A stretch of DNA of 19,553 nt from Clostridia bacterium. GTDB taxonomy: Bacteria > Bacillota_A > Clostridia > Oscillospirales > CAG-272. Positions within the stretch are counted from its first letter, which is position 1, and every line of letters begins with the position of its first letter. Positions 1-7,946 of this stretch are shown one piece after another. Where the stretch lies: assembly GCA_017552165.1 (NCBI GenBank), contig JAFZCF010000091.1:1-19553 (forward strand), given 5' to 3'. The position numbers were made by a program, and so were the translations under genes. The notes under the pieces were generated by a model that had not been told where the DNA came from, made no database searches, and worked only from the letters and a program-made list of their open reading frames with translations.

Positions 1-18
1 CCGCAGGAGCACCAGGTT

Positions 19-53
19 CCGGGATCTTCCGATCCCGGACTTTTTGTTTTTTT
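19..53 (+). terminator. Rho-independent terminator of an upstream unit
   Basis: CCGGGATC (19-26) pairs perfectly with GATCCCGG (31-38) across a TTCC loop, followed by two T runs (41-45, 47-53). It lies before the bioY promoter, so it most likely ends a + strand gene that lies outside the window and insulates the biotin/purine cluster. Confidence 0.85.
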
Positions 54-75
54 ATCATTTCCGTCCCTTTCCGTA

Positions 76-104
76 TTGTAAAAACGCCCTCCGTGTGATA
101 TAAT
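76..104 (+). promoter_or_regulatory. Sigma-A type promoter of the bioY-pur-gua cluster
   Basis: A -35 box TTGTAA (76-81) is followed by a 17-base spacer and a perfect -10 TATAAT (99-104), with the extended element TGTGA just before it (94-98). Transcription would start near 111, giving a leader of about 20 bases before the bioY start. No purine riboswitch or BirA-type palindrome could be made out in this short leader. Confidence 0.8.
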
Positions 105-130
105 ATTCTGTATTTTTTCGAACGGACGGC

Positions 131-700
131 ATGATCATGACAGACTCGGGCGGAGCGGCGGGCGGAGCCGCCGGCATAAGGAACCGAACGGCCGGAGCCG
201 CGGTCGTCGGGCTCGGCGCTGCGTTCCTCGCCGTGTGCTCGTGGATAACCGTTCCGGGCGCCGTCCCGTTCACCGCGCAGACCTTCGGGGTCTTCCTCGT
301 TCTCAAGGTCCTCGGCGGGGGCAGAGGGACGGCGGCTGTCGCTCTTTATATCGCACTCGGCGCGGTAGGGCTCCCCGTTTTCTCGGGCTTCGGCTCGGGG
401 CTCGGGACGCTTTCCGGCCCGACCGGCGGATATATCGCCGGGTTCCTCGCGACGGCTTTGATATACCGTCTTCTGTTCCCGAACCGCAGAAAAGCAGCGG
501 CGGAGGCCGCCGTATGCATTGCGGGGCTGGCCGCGTGCTACGCCCTCGGCACGGCGTGGTTTTCGGTGAGGACGCGGACTCCTGCGCCGCAGGCGCTCCT
601 GCTCTGCGTCGCGCCGTACGTAATCCCAGATCTCGTCAAGCTCTCGGCGGCGACCCTCGTCTCCGGACGGCTTGTGAAGATAATCAAACGTTTTCAATGA
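131..700 (+). CDS. bioY: BioY, biotin-binding S component of an ECF transporter
   Basis: BioY is the membrane substrate-binding subunit of energy-coupling factor biotin transporters. The 189-residue product matches the family in length and is almost wholly hydrophobic, with about six membrane segments. Family hallmarks are visible: PFTAQTFGVFL at 46-56 and the loop GLGTLSGPTGGYIAGF at 90-105. The start is ATG 131 or ATG 137 two codons later; no good ribosome-binding site separates them. The ECF energy module (EcfA/EcfT) is not in this window, so it must be shared from elsewhere in the genome. The stop is 14 bases before the preferred purC start, so the gene is probably cotranscribed with the purine genes. 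That a vitamin uptake gene leads a purine cluster is a matter of position only; no functional link is evident. Confidence 0.92.
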   Translation: MIMTDSGGAAGGAAGIRNRTAGAAVVGLGAAFLAVCSWITVPGAVPFTAQTFGVFLVLKVLGGGRGTAAVALYIALGAVGLPVFSGFGSGLGTLSGPTGGYIAGFLATALIYRLLFPNRRKAAAEAAVCIAGLAACYALGTAWFSVRTRTPAPQALLLCVAPYVIPDLVKLSAATLVSGRLVKIIKRFQ

Positions 701-714
701 AAGGCGTGAAAACA

Positions 715-1431
715 ATGGAAATCGGAAAACTCCTCTATGAAGGAAAGGCAAAAAAGGTCTACGAGACGTCCGACCCGGATCTCCTCGTCGTGGACTACAA
801 GGACGACGCTACGGCTTTCAACGGCCTGAAAAAGGGCACGATAGCCGGAAAAGGCATCATCAACAACCAGATGAGCAACTATCTCATGCAGGTCATCGGC
901 GTGACAGGCGTCCCGACCCATTTCGTCGAGGAGCTTGACGAGCGCCGCACGCTCGTGAAAAAGGTTTCGATCATACCTCTCGAGGTCATTGTCAGAAACA
1001 TCTCGGCCGGCTCCTTCTCAAAGCGCTACGGCGTTCCCGAGGGGATAGAATTCAAAAAGCCGACCGTTGAATTCTCGTACAAAAACGACGAGCTCGGCGA
1101 TCCTCTCCTCAACTCATCGCACGCGGTCGCCCTCGGCATCGCTACCGAGAGCGAGATAAATGAGATAAAGGCGTACGCCCTCAAGGTCAACAGCGTCCTC
1201 AGCGAGTTCTGGGCTGAATGCGGCATACGTCTCGTCGATTTCAAGATAGAGTTCGGAAAGGACTCGACGGGCAGGATCATCCTCGCCGATGAGATAAGCC
1301 CCGACACCTGCCGTCTCTGGGACGCCAAGACCAACGAAAAACTCGATAAGGACCGTTTCCGCCGCGATCTCGGCGGCGTCGAGGAGGCCTACGCCGAGGT
1401 GATGTCGCGTCTCAAGCACCACGGCGACTGA
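715..1431 (+). CDS. purC: Phosphoribosylaminoimidazole-succinocarboxamide synthase (SAICAR synthetase)
   Basis: PurC joins CAIR and aspartate using ATP to form SAICAR in the common part of purine synthesis. The 238-residue product has the usual bacterial length. The N-terminal ATP-site segment LLYEGKAKKVYE is at 6-17; the two SAICAR synthetase signatures are at 89-101 (LEVIVRNISAGSF) and 190-203 (LADEISPDTCRLWD). I chose ATG 715 because AAAGG (700-704) sits 10 bases ahead and the protein then begins directly with the conserved MEIGKLLYEGKAKK. An in-frame ATG at 697, overlapping the bioY stop as ATGA, would add six residues but has no ribosome-binding site. purA follows after 12 bases. Confidence 0.96.
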   Translation: MEIGKLLYEGKAKKVYETSDPDLLVVDYKDDATAFNGLKKGTIAGKGIINNQMSNYLMQVIGVTGVPTHFVEELDERRTLVKKVSIIPLEVIVRNISAGSFSKRYGVPEGIEFKKPTVEFSYKNDELGDPLLNSSHAVALGIATESEINEIKAYALKVNSVLSEFWAECGIRLVDFKIEFGKDSTGRIILADEISPDTCRLWDAKTNEKLDKDRFRRDLGGVEEAYAEVMSRLKHHGD

Positions 1432-1443
1432 CCGAGTTCAAAA

Positions 1444-2718
1444 ATGTCAAACTGCGCAATCGTCGGAATAAACTGGGGCGACGAAGGCAAGGGGAGGATG
1501 GTAGACCTCCTCACTCGGGACTTTGACGTCGTCGTCCGGTATCAGGGCGGCGGCAACGCCGGTCATACCGTGATAAACGAATTCGGAAAGTTCGCCCTTC
1601 ATCTCCTTCCCTCGGGCATTTTCCGCCCCGGAGTGAAAAACGTGCTCGGCAACGGCGTCGCTCTCGATCCCGAGAACCTGCTCGGCGAGATAGACACCCT
1701 GAGAGAGCGCGGCGTTTCCGTCACTCCCGACAATCTCATAATCAGCGAGCGCGCCTCGCTCCTTCTCCCGTGGCACAGACTTCTCGACGAGCTCGAGGAG
1801 AACCGCCTCGCCGACCGCAAATACGGCTCGACGAAACAGGGGATAGCACCGTTTTACTCGGATAAATATCAGAAAAAGACCGTCCTCGCCGGGGAGCTGA
1901 GAAACCCCGAAAAGCTGAGACGGCACCTTTACGACCTCCTTGAATGGAAAAACCTCACCGTCACGCGGGTCTACGGCGCCCCGCCGATAGGAGCCGAGGA
2001 GCTCGAGGCGTGGCTCGAAAACTACGCCCTGAGGATCGTTCCCTTCCTCGCCGACACGGGGAAATTCCTCCGTCTTGCCGACGAGGGCGGAAAAAGCATT
2101 CTGTTCGAGGCCCAGCTCGGCGCCCTGCGCGATCTCGACATGGGCATTTACCCCTACACGACGTCCTCCAACGCCGTCGCGTCCTACGCGCCGGTCGGCT
2201 CGGGATACACGTCGTGCAGAATCGACAGGGTGATCGGCGTCGTCAAGGCCTACTCCACCTGCGTCGGGGAGGGTCCCTTCACCTGCGAATGGTTCGGGCC
2301 GGAAGCCGACCGTCTGAGGGAAGCCGGAGGCGAATACGGTGCGAAGACGGGACGTCCCCGCCGCGTCGGTCCTCTCGATATCGTGGCAACGCGGTACGGA
2401 GTAGGTGTCCAGGGCGCCACCGAGATCGCCCTGACAAAGCTCGACGTTCTCAGCTACATGGACGTCATACCGGTCTGCACCGCGTACGAGCTCAACGGAA
2501 AAAGGACGGACGATTTCCCCTTCCCCTCCGACCTGCCGGACGCAAAGCCGGTCATCGAGACCGTCCCCGGCTGGGGATGCGACATTTCCGGCGTAAGACG
2601 CTGGGAAGATCTGCCCGAGGCCGCAAGAAACTACGTTAAAATGACGGAAGAATCCGTCGGATGCTTCATCAAATACGTGTCCGTCGGAGCCGAACGCGAC
2701 AGCATAATCATAAGATAA
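1444..2718 (+). CDS. purA: Adenylosuccinate synthetase
   Basis: PurA converts IMP and aspartate, with GTP, to adenylosuccinate, the first committed step to AMP. The 424-residue protein has the family length. WGDEGKG (11-17) holds the catalytic Asp13, and GGNAGHT (36-42) holds catalytic His41, both at the numbering of well-studied homologs. The GTP/aspartate region VIGVVKAYSTCVGEGPF (263-279), TGRPRRVG (302-309) and the C-terminal SVGAERDSIII (413-423) are all present. Two IMP-site stretches differ from the common form: GSTKQGIAPFY at 128-138 replaces the usual GTTGRGIGPAY, and TSSNAVASYAPVGSGY at 240-255 replaces the usual TSSNTTAGG stretch. I take these as traits of a divergent clostridial branch. 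No clear Shine-Dalgarno site precedes the start; coupling to purC is likely. The stop overlaps the purB start by one base. Confidence 0.95.
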   Translation: MSNCAIVGINWGDEGKGRMVDLLTRDFDVVVRYQGGGNAGHTVINEFGKFALHLLPSGIFRPGVKNVLGNGVALDPENLLGEIDTLRERGVSVTPDNLIISERASLLLPWHRLLDELEENRLADRKYGSTKQGIAPFYSDKYQKKTVLAGELRNPEKLRRHLYDLLEWKNLTVTRVYGAPPIGAEELEAWLENYALRIVPFLADTGKFLRLADEGGKSILFEAQLGALRDLDMGIYPYTTSSNAVASYAPVGSGYTSCRIDRVIGVVKAYSTCVGEGPFTCEWFGPEADRLREAGGEYGAKTGRPRRVGPLDIVATRYGVGVQGATEIALTKLDVLSYMDVIPVCTAYELNGKRTDDFPFPSDLPDAKPVIETVPGWGCDISGVRRWEDLPEAARNYVKMTEESVGCFIKYVSVGAERDSIIIR

Positions 2719-4133
2719 TGAAAGACATCTACGAATCACCCCTGTCCTCCCGATACGCGTCGGATTATATGCTCAAGTTATTCTCAGCCCGCAAAAGGGC
2801 CGAGACATGGCGCGAGCTGTGGGTCTCGCTTGCTCGCGCCGAGCACAAGCTCGGGCTCCCGGTGAGCGAGGAACAGGTCAGAGAGCTCGAGGAGCACGTA
2901 AGCGATATAGATTTCGAGGCGGTCGCCGAGCGCGAAAAAGAAGTCCGCCACGACGTCATGGCTCACGTCTACGCCTACGGCAAGGCGGCGCCCTCCGCCG
3001 CCGGGATAATACATCTCGGCGCGACGAGCTGCTACGTCACGGACAACGCCGATCTCGTGATCTACCGCGACGGTCTGCGCTATCTCAGGGGAGAACTTCT
3101 CTCCCTCCTCCGGAATCTCGCCGATTTTGCTTCAAAATACAAGGCGACCCCGACCCTCGGATACACTCACTATCAGCCGGCGCAGCCGGTGACGGTCGGC
3201 AAGCGCGCGACACTCTGGATGCAGGATCTCTATACCGATCTCGAGGAGCTCGACTTCGTCCTGACTCAGATAAAATTCCTCGGCTGCCGGGGAACGACGG
3301 GGACGGAGGCGTCCTTTGTCGACCTCTTCGCCGGCGACACGAAAAAAATCGACGAGATGAACCGCATGATCGCGGCGGACTTCGGCTTTGACGAATGCTT
3401 CTCCGTCTGCGGACAGACGTATCCGAGAAAACTCGACTCGAGGATACTGAACTGCCTCTCGTCGATCGCCCAGAGCTGCTACAGGATGGCGAACGACATC
3501 CGTCTGCTCCAGCACGACAGACAGCTCGAAGAGCCCTTTGAAAAGGGTCAGATCGGCTCCTCCGCTATGGCGTACAAGCGCAATCCCATGAGGAGCGAGC
3601 GGATCTGCTCGCTCTCGAGATACCTCATCGCCGACGCGTCGAACGCCGCCCTTACGGGCTCCGTCCAGTGGCTCGAGAGGACGCTCGACGACTCCGCCAA
3701 CCGCCGTATCTCTATGCCGGAGGGTTTCCTCTGCGCCGACGCCGTCCTGCGCCTTTCACAGAACGTCACGGACGGCCTCGTCGTGAACGAAAAGATCGTC
3801 GACGCTACCCTCCGCGGCTATCTTCCCTTCATCGCGACCGAAAACCTCATGATGGAGGCGGTAAAGCGCGGCGGAGACAGACAGGCGCTCCACGAGATAA
3901 TCCGTCAGTGCTCCATGAAGGCGACCGCCGACATGAAAAACGGCGAGCCCTGCCGTCTGACAGAATATCTCGCCGGCCATCCCGAGTTCGGCATGACGGC
4001 GGGCGAAATTGACGCCCTGCTCGAGCCGTCGCTCTATATCGGGCGCTGCCCCGAACAGGTCGACGCATTCCTTGAAAAAATCGCCCCCGCGCTCGAAGGG
4101 ATCGAACGCGGCAGCTCCGAAATATCCCTCTGA
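2718..4133 (+). CDS. purB: Adenylosuccinate lyase (long, eukaryote-like type)
   Basis: PurB removes fumarate both from SAICAR, the product of purC, and from adenylosuccinate, the product of purA, so it acts twice in the pathway and directly follows both partners here. The protein is 471 residues, longer than the roughly 430 of the Bacillus type and closer to the animal-type enzymes. The fumarase/aspartase-superfamily signature [11 protein letters not shown] lies at 280-290, with the catalytic Ser at 281/282. The general-acid His is likely H151 in THYQPAQPV (150-158), and [11 protein letters not shown] is the substrate loop. The start ATG overlaps the purA stop as TAATG; this, with the conserved start [14 protein letters not shown], fixes it. 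It lacks its own strong ribosome-binding site, so translational coupling is likely. Confidence 0.96.
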   Translation: MKDIYESPLSSRYASDYMLKLFSARKRAETWRELWVSLARAEHKLGLPVSEEQVRELEEHVSDIDFEAVAEREKEVRHDVMAHVYAYGKAAPSAAGIIHLGATSCYVTDNADLVIYRDGLRYLRGELLSLLRNLADFASKYKATPTLGYTHYQPAQPVTVGKRATLWMQDLYTDLEELDFVLTQIKFLGCRGTTGTEASFVDLFAGDTKKIDEMNRMIAADFGFDECFSVCGQTYPRKLDSRILNCLSSIAQSCYRMANDIRLLQHDRQLEEPFEKGQIGSSAMAYKRNPMRSERICSLSRYLIADASNAALTGSVQWLERTLDDSANRRISMPEGFLCADAVLRLSQNVTDGLVVNEKIVDATLRGYLPFIATENLMMEAVKRGGDRQALHEIIRQCSMKATADMKNGEPCRLTEYLAGHPEFGMTAGEIDALLEPSLYIGRCPEQVDAFLEKIAPALEGIERGSSEISL

Positions 4134-4140
4134 GGCTGAT

Positions 4141-5676
4141 ATGGAAAAAATACTCGTCCTCGATTTCGGAGGACAATACAATCTGCTTATTGCAAGAAGG
4201 ATCCGCGACCTCGGCGTGTACGCCGAGGTCCGCCCTTTTGACGGAATAACCCCGCAGGAAATAGCCGCCGCGGGATATTCCGGCATCGTATTCACGGGCG
4301 GACCCGATTCCGTCTATCTCGACGGCGCGCCGAGATGCGACAGACAGGTCCTCTCCCTCGGCGTCCCCGTCCTCGGCATCTGCTACGGATGCCAGCTCAT
4401 CGCGTATCTCGAGGGCGGCGAGGTGCGCCCCGCCGGGACCGGCAGCGAATACGGCAACACCGACCTGAATCTCGTCTCTGAGGACGGGCTTTTCTGCGGG
4501 ATACCGAAAAAGAGCGTCTGCTGGATGAGCCACACCGACAGCGTCGTCGGGCTCCCCGCCGGATTTTCCGTCAGCGCGGTGACCGACGGATGTCCCGTCG
4601 CCGCGTATTCGTGCGAAGAGCGCCGGATCTACGGGGTGCAGTTCCATCCCGAGGTGACGCACACCGAGCACGGCGGCACGGTGCTCAAAAACTTCGTTTT
4701 CCGCGTCTGCGGCTGCCGCGGCGACTGGCGCATGGACGATTTCGCCGCCTCGTCGGTCGAGAAATACCGCCGGGAGCTGAGCGGCAAAAGGGTGCTCTGC
4801 GCCCTCTCCGGCGGAGTTGACAGCTCCGTCGCCGCCGTCCTGCTTCACAAGGCGATAGGCGAAAATCTCGTCTGCGTCTTCGTCGACCACGGCCTTCTCC
4901 GCAAGGACGAGGGCGATATCGTCGAAAAGACCTTCCGCGAGCGCTTCAACATGAATCTCATCAGAGTGGACGCCAGGGACAGGTTCCTCGGCGCCCTGCG
5001 CAGCGTGACCGAGCCGGAGCGCAAGCGCAGGATAATCGGCGAGCAGTTCATCCGCGTTTTCGAGGAAGAAGCGAAAAAGATCGGCCACGTCGAGGTGCTC
5101 GTCCAGGGGACGATATATCCCGATGTCGTCGAGAGCGGATCGGGCAAATCCGCGACGATAAAGAGCCACCACAACGTCGGCGGCCTGCCCTCCGTCGTTG
5201 ATTTCGACGAGATAGTCGAGCCCCTGCGCACCCTTTTCAAGGACGAGGTCAGGCGCGTCGGCATAGAGCTCGGAATACCCTACGACCTCGTATGGCGTCA
5301 GCCCTTCCCCGGCCCCGGCCTCGCTATCAGATGCATCGGAGAGGTGACCGAGGAAAAGCTCGGCATACTGAGAGACGCCGACGCGATCTTCCGCGAGGAG
5401 ATCGTTAAGGCCGGCCTCGAGAGACAGGTCAGCCAGTATTTCGCCGTTATCATGGACACAAAGACCGTCGGCGTGATGGGCGACGCCCGCACCTACGGCT
5501 ACACGATAGCGCTGAGGGCCGTCTCGACGGACGACTTCATGACGGCGGACTGGGACCGGCTTCCCTTCGACCTTCTCGCCCGGGCCTCCGGCCGGATAAC
5601 CGGCGAGGTGAAAAACGTCTCCCGCGTTGTTTACGATATAACGTCCAAACCTCCGGCGACGGTGGAATGGGAATAA
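4141..5676 (+). CDS. guaA: GMP synthase (glutamine-hydrolysing)
   Basis: GuaA aminates XMP to GMP, using ammonia from glutamine and ATP. The 511-residue protein has the full two-part plan. The N-terminal class I glutamine amidotransferase has its nucleophile C81 in GICYGCQ (79-85) and the His/Glu pair H169 and E171 in FHPEV. The ATP pyrophosphatase loop SGGVDSS is at 223-229. The C-terminal dimerisation domain ends in the canonical KPPATVEWE. The residue after the nucleophile loop Gly is Cys84, where Met is usual. ATG 4141 is chosen because TGAGG (4131-4135), overlapping the purB stop, sits 5 bases ahead and the protein starts with the typical [12 protein letters not shown]. It is the last gene of the cluster; a row of small hairpins begins immediately after the stop. 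guaB (IMP dehydrogenase) is not in the window. Confidence 0.97.
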   Translation: MEKILVLDFGGQYNLLIARRIRDLGVYAEVRPFDGITPQEIAAAGYSGIVFTGGPDSVYLDGAPRCDRQVLSLGVPVLGICYGCQLIAYLEGGEVRPAGTGSEYGNTDLNLVSEDGLFCGIPKKSVCWMSHTDSVVGLPAGFSVSAVTDGCPVAAYSCEERRIYGVQFHPEVTHTEHGGTVLKNFVFRVCGCRGDWRMDDFAASSVEKYRRELSGKRVLCALSGGVDSSVAAVLLHKAIGENLVCVFVDHGLLRKDEGDIVEKTFRERFNMNLIRVDARDRFLGALRSVTEPERKRRIIGEQFIRVFEEEAKKIGHVEVLVQGTIYPDVVESGSGKSATIKSHHNVGGLPSVVDFDEIVEPLRTLFKDEVRRVGIELGIPYDLVWRQPFPGPGLAIRCIGEVTEEKLGILRDADAIFREEIVKAGLERQVSQYFAVIMDTKTVGVMGDARTYGYTIALRAVSTDDFMTADWDRLPFDLLARASGRITGEVKNVSRVVYDITSKPPATVEWE

Positions 5677-5760
5677 GCCGCGAAGCGGCAATTATGATCG
5701 CCTTACGGCGAACTATGAATGATGATGCACTGCGTGCAATTATGAGTTGCCTTCGGCAAC
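5677..5760. repeat. Row of four mini-hairpins with ATTATGA linkers
   Basis: Four short perfect inverted repeats follow one another: GCCGC-GAA-GCGGC (5677-5689), TCGCC-TTAC-GGCGA (5698-5711), TGCAC-TGC-GTGCA (5726-5738) and GTTGCC-TTC-GGCAAC (5746-5760). The linkers are similar to each other: AATTATGA, ACTATGAATGATGA and ATTATGA. The stem sequences differ while the linkers and the architecture are kept. From memory, interspersed elements of this style occur in many gut Clostridia; I could not check copy number here. No transposase or obvious target duplication is seen. It starts on the first base after the guaA stop. Confidence 0.7.
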
Positions 5761-5816
5761 GTGAAACGTACGGGCGATCAAACAATTACGTTTTGGATCC
5801 GGCATAATCAAATCGA

Positions 5817-5825
5817 AAGGCGGTG
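5817..5825 (+). promoter_or_regulatory. Ribosome-binding site that fixes the 5832 start
   Basis: AAAGGCGGTG, close to AGGAGGTG, ends six bases before ATG 5832. Two in-frame GTG codons at 5823 and 5826 fall inside or right next to this site, so they cannot be the starts it serves. Confidence 0.7.
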
Positions 5826-5831
5826 GTGATA

Positions 5832-6128
5832 ATGACAAATAAAAGACGTCTGGCGGCTGTTGTTTTTGCGGCCGTTGTTCTCATCGCCGCCGCGGCTTCG
5901 GTTTTCGTGATAGCGCACGAGGCGGATCACGAATGTATCGGTGACAACTGTCCGGTCTGCGCAGTCATAACGCTTTGTCAGAACACGCTGAAAACGCTCG
6001 GCGAAGCTCTTGTTTCAGCCGCCGCTGTTTTGGCCTGCGCCGGATTTGCCGGATTATTACGGCCTTTTTCGGGGGTGTTTTCGCGCAGTAAAACGCCCGT
6101 TTCACTCAAAGTCAAGCTTCTGAATTAA
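5832..6128 (+). CDS. Small membrane protein with His/Cys metal-type motif, zinc-module neighbour
   Basis: I do not know a named function for this 98-residue protein. It has an N-terminal hydrophobic helix (7-28), then a dense motif HEADHEC (29-35), C40-P-V-C43 and C49, then a second hydrophobic segment (about 57-79) and a basic tail. Two His and four Cys within 21 residues suggest a metal-binding site or disulfides outside the membrane. Similar short proteins are, from memory, common next to zinc ABC transporter genes in Clostridia, and here znuA follows after a terminator-like hairpin. A plausible role is an accessory or sensor in zinc uptake, but this is inference from position and motif. 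The start ATG 5832 is fixed by the site at 5817-5825. Confidence 0.75.
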   Translation: MTNKRRLAAVVFAAVVLIAAAASVFVIAHEADHECIGDNCPVCAVITLCQNTLKTLGEALVSAAAVLACAGFAGLLRPFSGVFSRSKTPVSLKVKLLN

Positions 6129-6138
6129 AACATAAGAT

Positions 6139-6203
6139 ACAGGGGACAGGTCTGCCTTTTCAAGGAAGGCCGTACGGACGGTTGCCGTGTCTCCTGTTTT
6201 TTT
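6139..6203 (+). terminator. Branched hairpin with T tract ahead of znuA (terminator or attenuator)
   Basis: ACAGGGGACA (6139-6148) pairs with TGTCTCCTGT (6188-6197; one G-T pair), and seven T residues follow (6197-6203). The roughly 39-base interior is not a plain loop: it can fold GCCTT/AAGGC (6154-6158 with 6166-6170) and ACGG/CCG (6174-6177 with 6185-6187). It therefore ends the 5832 transcript or controls read-through into znuA. It matches no riboswitch class I can recall. Confidence 0.65.
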
Positions 6204-6248
6204 ACGTCTTTATGAGACAGACTGTTTTGATTACGGAGGCATTTTATT

Positions 6249-7223
6249 ATGAAAAAAATCATTTCCGTCCTGCTTCTGACGGCGGCGCTGGCGGGTCTTA
6301 TGACCGGCTGCGGCGGTACTGCGGAAGACGACGGCAGACTTAAAATCGTTACCACGATATTCCCGGAATACGACTGGGTAAAACAAATACTCGGCGACAA
6401 AGCCGACGCGGCGGATATCTCTATGCTGCTCGACAACGGAGTCGATCTCCACAGCTACAAGGCGACGGTCGACGATATCATCGGAATCTCGACCTGCGAT
6501 ATGTTTATCCACGTCGGAGGCGAATCCGACGGATGGGTAGACGACGTTCTCGCGGGAGCAAAAAACGGAGATATGGTCGTCATCAACCTCCTCGAAGCGC
6601 TCGGAGAAGACGCGAAAGAGGAGGAAATCAAGGAAGGTATGCAGACCGGCGGGGACGACGAAGAAGACGGGGGCGAAGAGGAAACTGAATACGACGAGCA
6701 CGTCTGGCTTTCCCTGAAAAACGCCGCGAAATTATGCAGATATATAGCCGAAAAGCTCGGAGAGATCGACGCGGACAACAGGGCCGCGTATGCCGCCAAC
6801 GCCGACGCGTATATCGAAAAGCTGAACGCGCTCGACGCAAAATATAAAGAAACGGTCGGCAAAGCGAGCCGGAAAGCTCTTTTGTTCGGCGACCGCTTCC
6901 CGTTCCGCTACCTTGTCGACGACTACGGGCTCGACTATTACGCCGCCTTCGTCGGATGCTCCGCCGAGAGCGAGGCGAGCTTCGAGACCATCCTGTTCCT
7001 CGCGGGAAAGGTCGACGAGCTCGGGCTGAACGCCATCATGAAGATCGAGAGCTCCGACGGAAAGATAGCGAGAACGATAAGGGATACGACGAAAACAAAG
7101 GATCAGGAAATCCTGACGCTCGATTCCATGCAGTCAACGACGGCGTCCGACGTAAAAAACGGCGCGTCATATCTCTCGATCATGGAAAAAAATCTCGAAG
7201 TCCTGAGGGACGCTTTGAAGTAA
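6249..7223 (+). CDS. znuA: ZnuA-type metal-binding lipoprotein of a zinc ABC transporter
   Basis: This is the extracytoplasmic solute-binding protein (cluster A-I, ZnuA/TroA family) that delivers Zn2+ (or possibly Mn2+) to ZnuB. The 324-residue protein has a lipoprotein signal with lipid Cys21 in LMTGC. Likely metal ligands are H68 (DLHSY) and H151 (YDEHVWLS). At the usual third ligand position the sequence reads FGDRFPF with D215, and the fourth may be the acidic residue in IESSDGK. The flexible loop at about 120-147, normally His-rich in ZnuA, contains no His and is packed with Asp/Glu. GGAGG (6235-6239) precedes the ATG by nine bases. znuC follows after 12 bases. Manganese or iron specificity cannot be excluded, but the YDEHVWLS form and neighbours favour zinc. 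Confidence 0.88.
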   Translation: MKKIISVLLLTAALAGLMTGCGGTAEDDGRLKIVTTIFPEYDWVKQILGDKADAADISMLLDNGVDLHSYKATVDDIIGISTCDMFIHVGGESDGWVDDVLAGAKNGDMVVINLLEALGEDAKEEEIKEGMQTGGDDEEDGGEEETEYDEHVWLSLKNAAKLCRYIAEKLGEIDADNRAAYAANADAYIEKLNALDAKYKETVGKASRKALLFGDRFPFRYLVDDYGLDYYAAFVGCSAESEASFETILFLAGKVDELGLNAIMKIESSDGKIARTIRDTTKTKDQEILTLDSMQSTTASDVKNGASYLSIMEKNLEVLRDALK

Positions 7224-7235
7224 GGAGACGCGAAA

Positions 7236-7946
7236 ATGGCTTTGCTCACGTGTCGGGACCTCTCGCTCGGATATGACGGACGCGAAATCGTTTCCGGGAT
7301 GAATTTTCAGGTCGAATCCGGCGATTATCTTTGTATTGTCGGCGAAAACGGGTCGGGAAAAAGCACGTTGATGAAAACGATACTCGGCCTGCAGGCGCCC
7401 GTCGGCGGTAAGGTAATGACGGGTGACGGCCTCAAGCCGAACGAGATCGGTTATCTCCCGCAGCAGACGGCGATACAGAAGGATTTCCCGGCGTCGGTAT
7501 GGGAGATCGTCCTTTCGGGGTGCGGAAACAGGACGGGACTGCGTCCTTTCTACAACAGAGAGGAGAAACAGACGGCGAGAGATAACATCGAAAAAATGGG
7601 ACTGACTCCCCTCGCCAGGCGCTGTTACCGCGAACTGTCGGGCGGTCAGCAGCAGCGCGTTCTGCTCGCAAGAGCGCTCTGCGCCACCCGGAAAATGCTC
7701 CTGCTTGACGAGCCGGTCTCGGGGCTTGACCCCGTGGTCACGTCGGAAATGTACAGTCTGATCGAATCGCTGAACAAAAACGACGGCATAACGGTCGTCA
7801 TGATCTCGCACGACGTCGGGGCGGCCCTGAAATACGCCGATCATATCCTGCACATCGGGCACGACGTCTTTTTCGGCACAAAAGACGAATACGTTAAAAG
7901 CGCGTGCGCGGAGCCGTTCCTGAAAGGCGGTGAGGCAAATGGCTGA
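7236..7946 (+). CDS. znuC: Zinc ABC transporter ATP-binding protein
   Basis: ZnuC powers metal import through ZnuB. The 236-residue protein has all ABC ATPase motifs: Walker A GENGSGKST (36-44), Q-loop region GYLPQQ, signature LSGGQQQR (134-141), Walker B LLLDEP with D158/E159, and the switch His192 in MISHDV. AAGGAG overlaps the znuA stop and sits about nine bases ahead of the ATG. Its 3' end overlaps the znuB start by eight bases, indicating translational coupling. The order binding protein, ATPase, permease is typical of clostridial zinc operons. Confidence 0.93.
   Translation: MALLTCRDLSLGYDGREIVSGMNFQVESGDYLCIVGENGSGKSTLMKTILGLQAPVGGKVMTGDGLKPNEIGYLPQQTAIQKDFPASVWEIVLSGCGNRTGLRPFYNREEKQTARDNIEKMGLTPLARRCYRELSGGQQQRVLLARALCATRKMLLLDEPVSGLDPVVTSEMYSLIESLNKNDGITVVMISHDVGAALKYADHILHIGHDVFFGTKDEYVKSACAEPFLKGGEANG

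Noticed and set aside
1447..2739. A 430-codon open frame on the minus strand opposite purA
   Set aside because: It is a shadow of purA codon bias; no motifs and no ribosome-binding site.
3847..5691. A 614-codon open frame on the minus strand opposite purB/guaA
   Set aside because: It lies wholly across confidently assigned genes, and the product is an Asp/Ala/Gly/Val/Arg-rich string without family motifs, as expected from the reverse frame of GC-rich codons.
5803..5808. CATAAT as a -10 box for the 5832 gene
   Set aside because: Transcription would start inside the ribosome-binding site and no -35 box is in place.
5775..5810. Possible Zur-type operator before the 5832 gene (ATTACG, and a loose GATC-AAAC/GTTT-GATC inverted repeat)
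   Set aside because: It lacks the symmetric TCGTAATNATTACGA-like core; the pairing needs a two-base bulge. Too weak to call.
5800..5810. The 11-mer CGGCATAATCA occurs here and again at 14084-14094
   Set aside because: It could suggest remnants of one repeat family, but a single 11-base match with unlike flanks may be chance in about 20 kb.
6139..6203. Similarity of GGGGACAGG...CTGCC to the NiCo (czcD) riboswitch
   Set aside because: The four-way junction and the other conserved blocks are missing; only a few bases agree.
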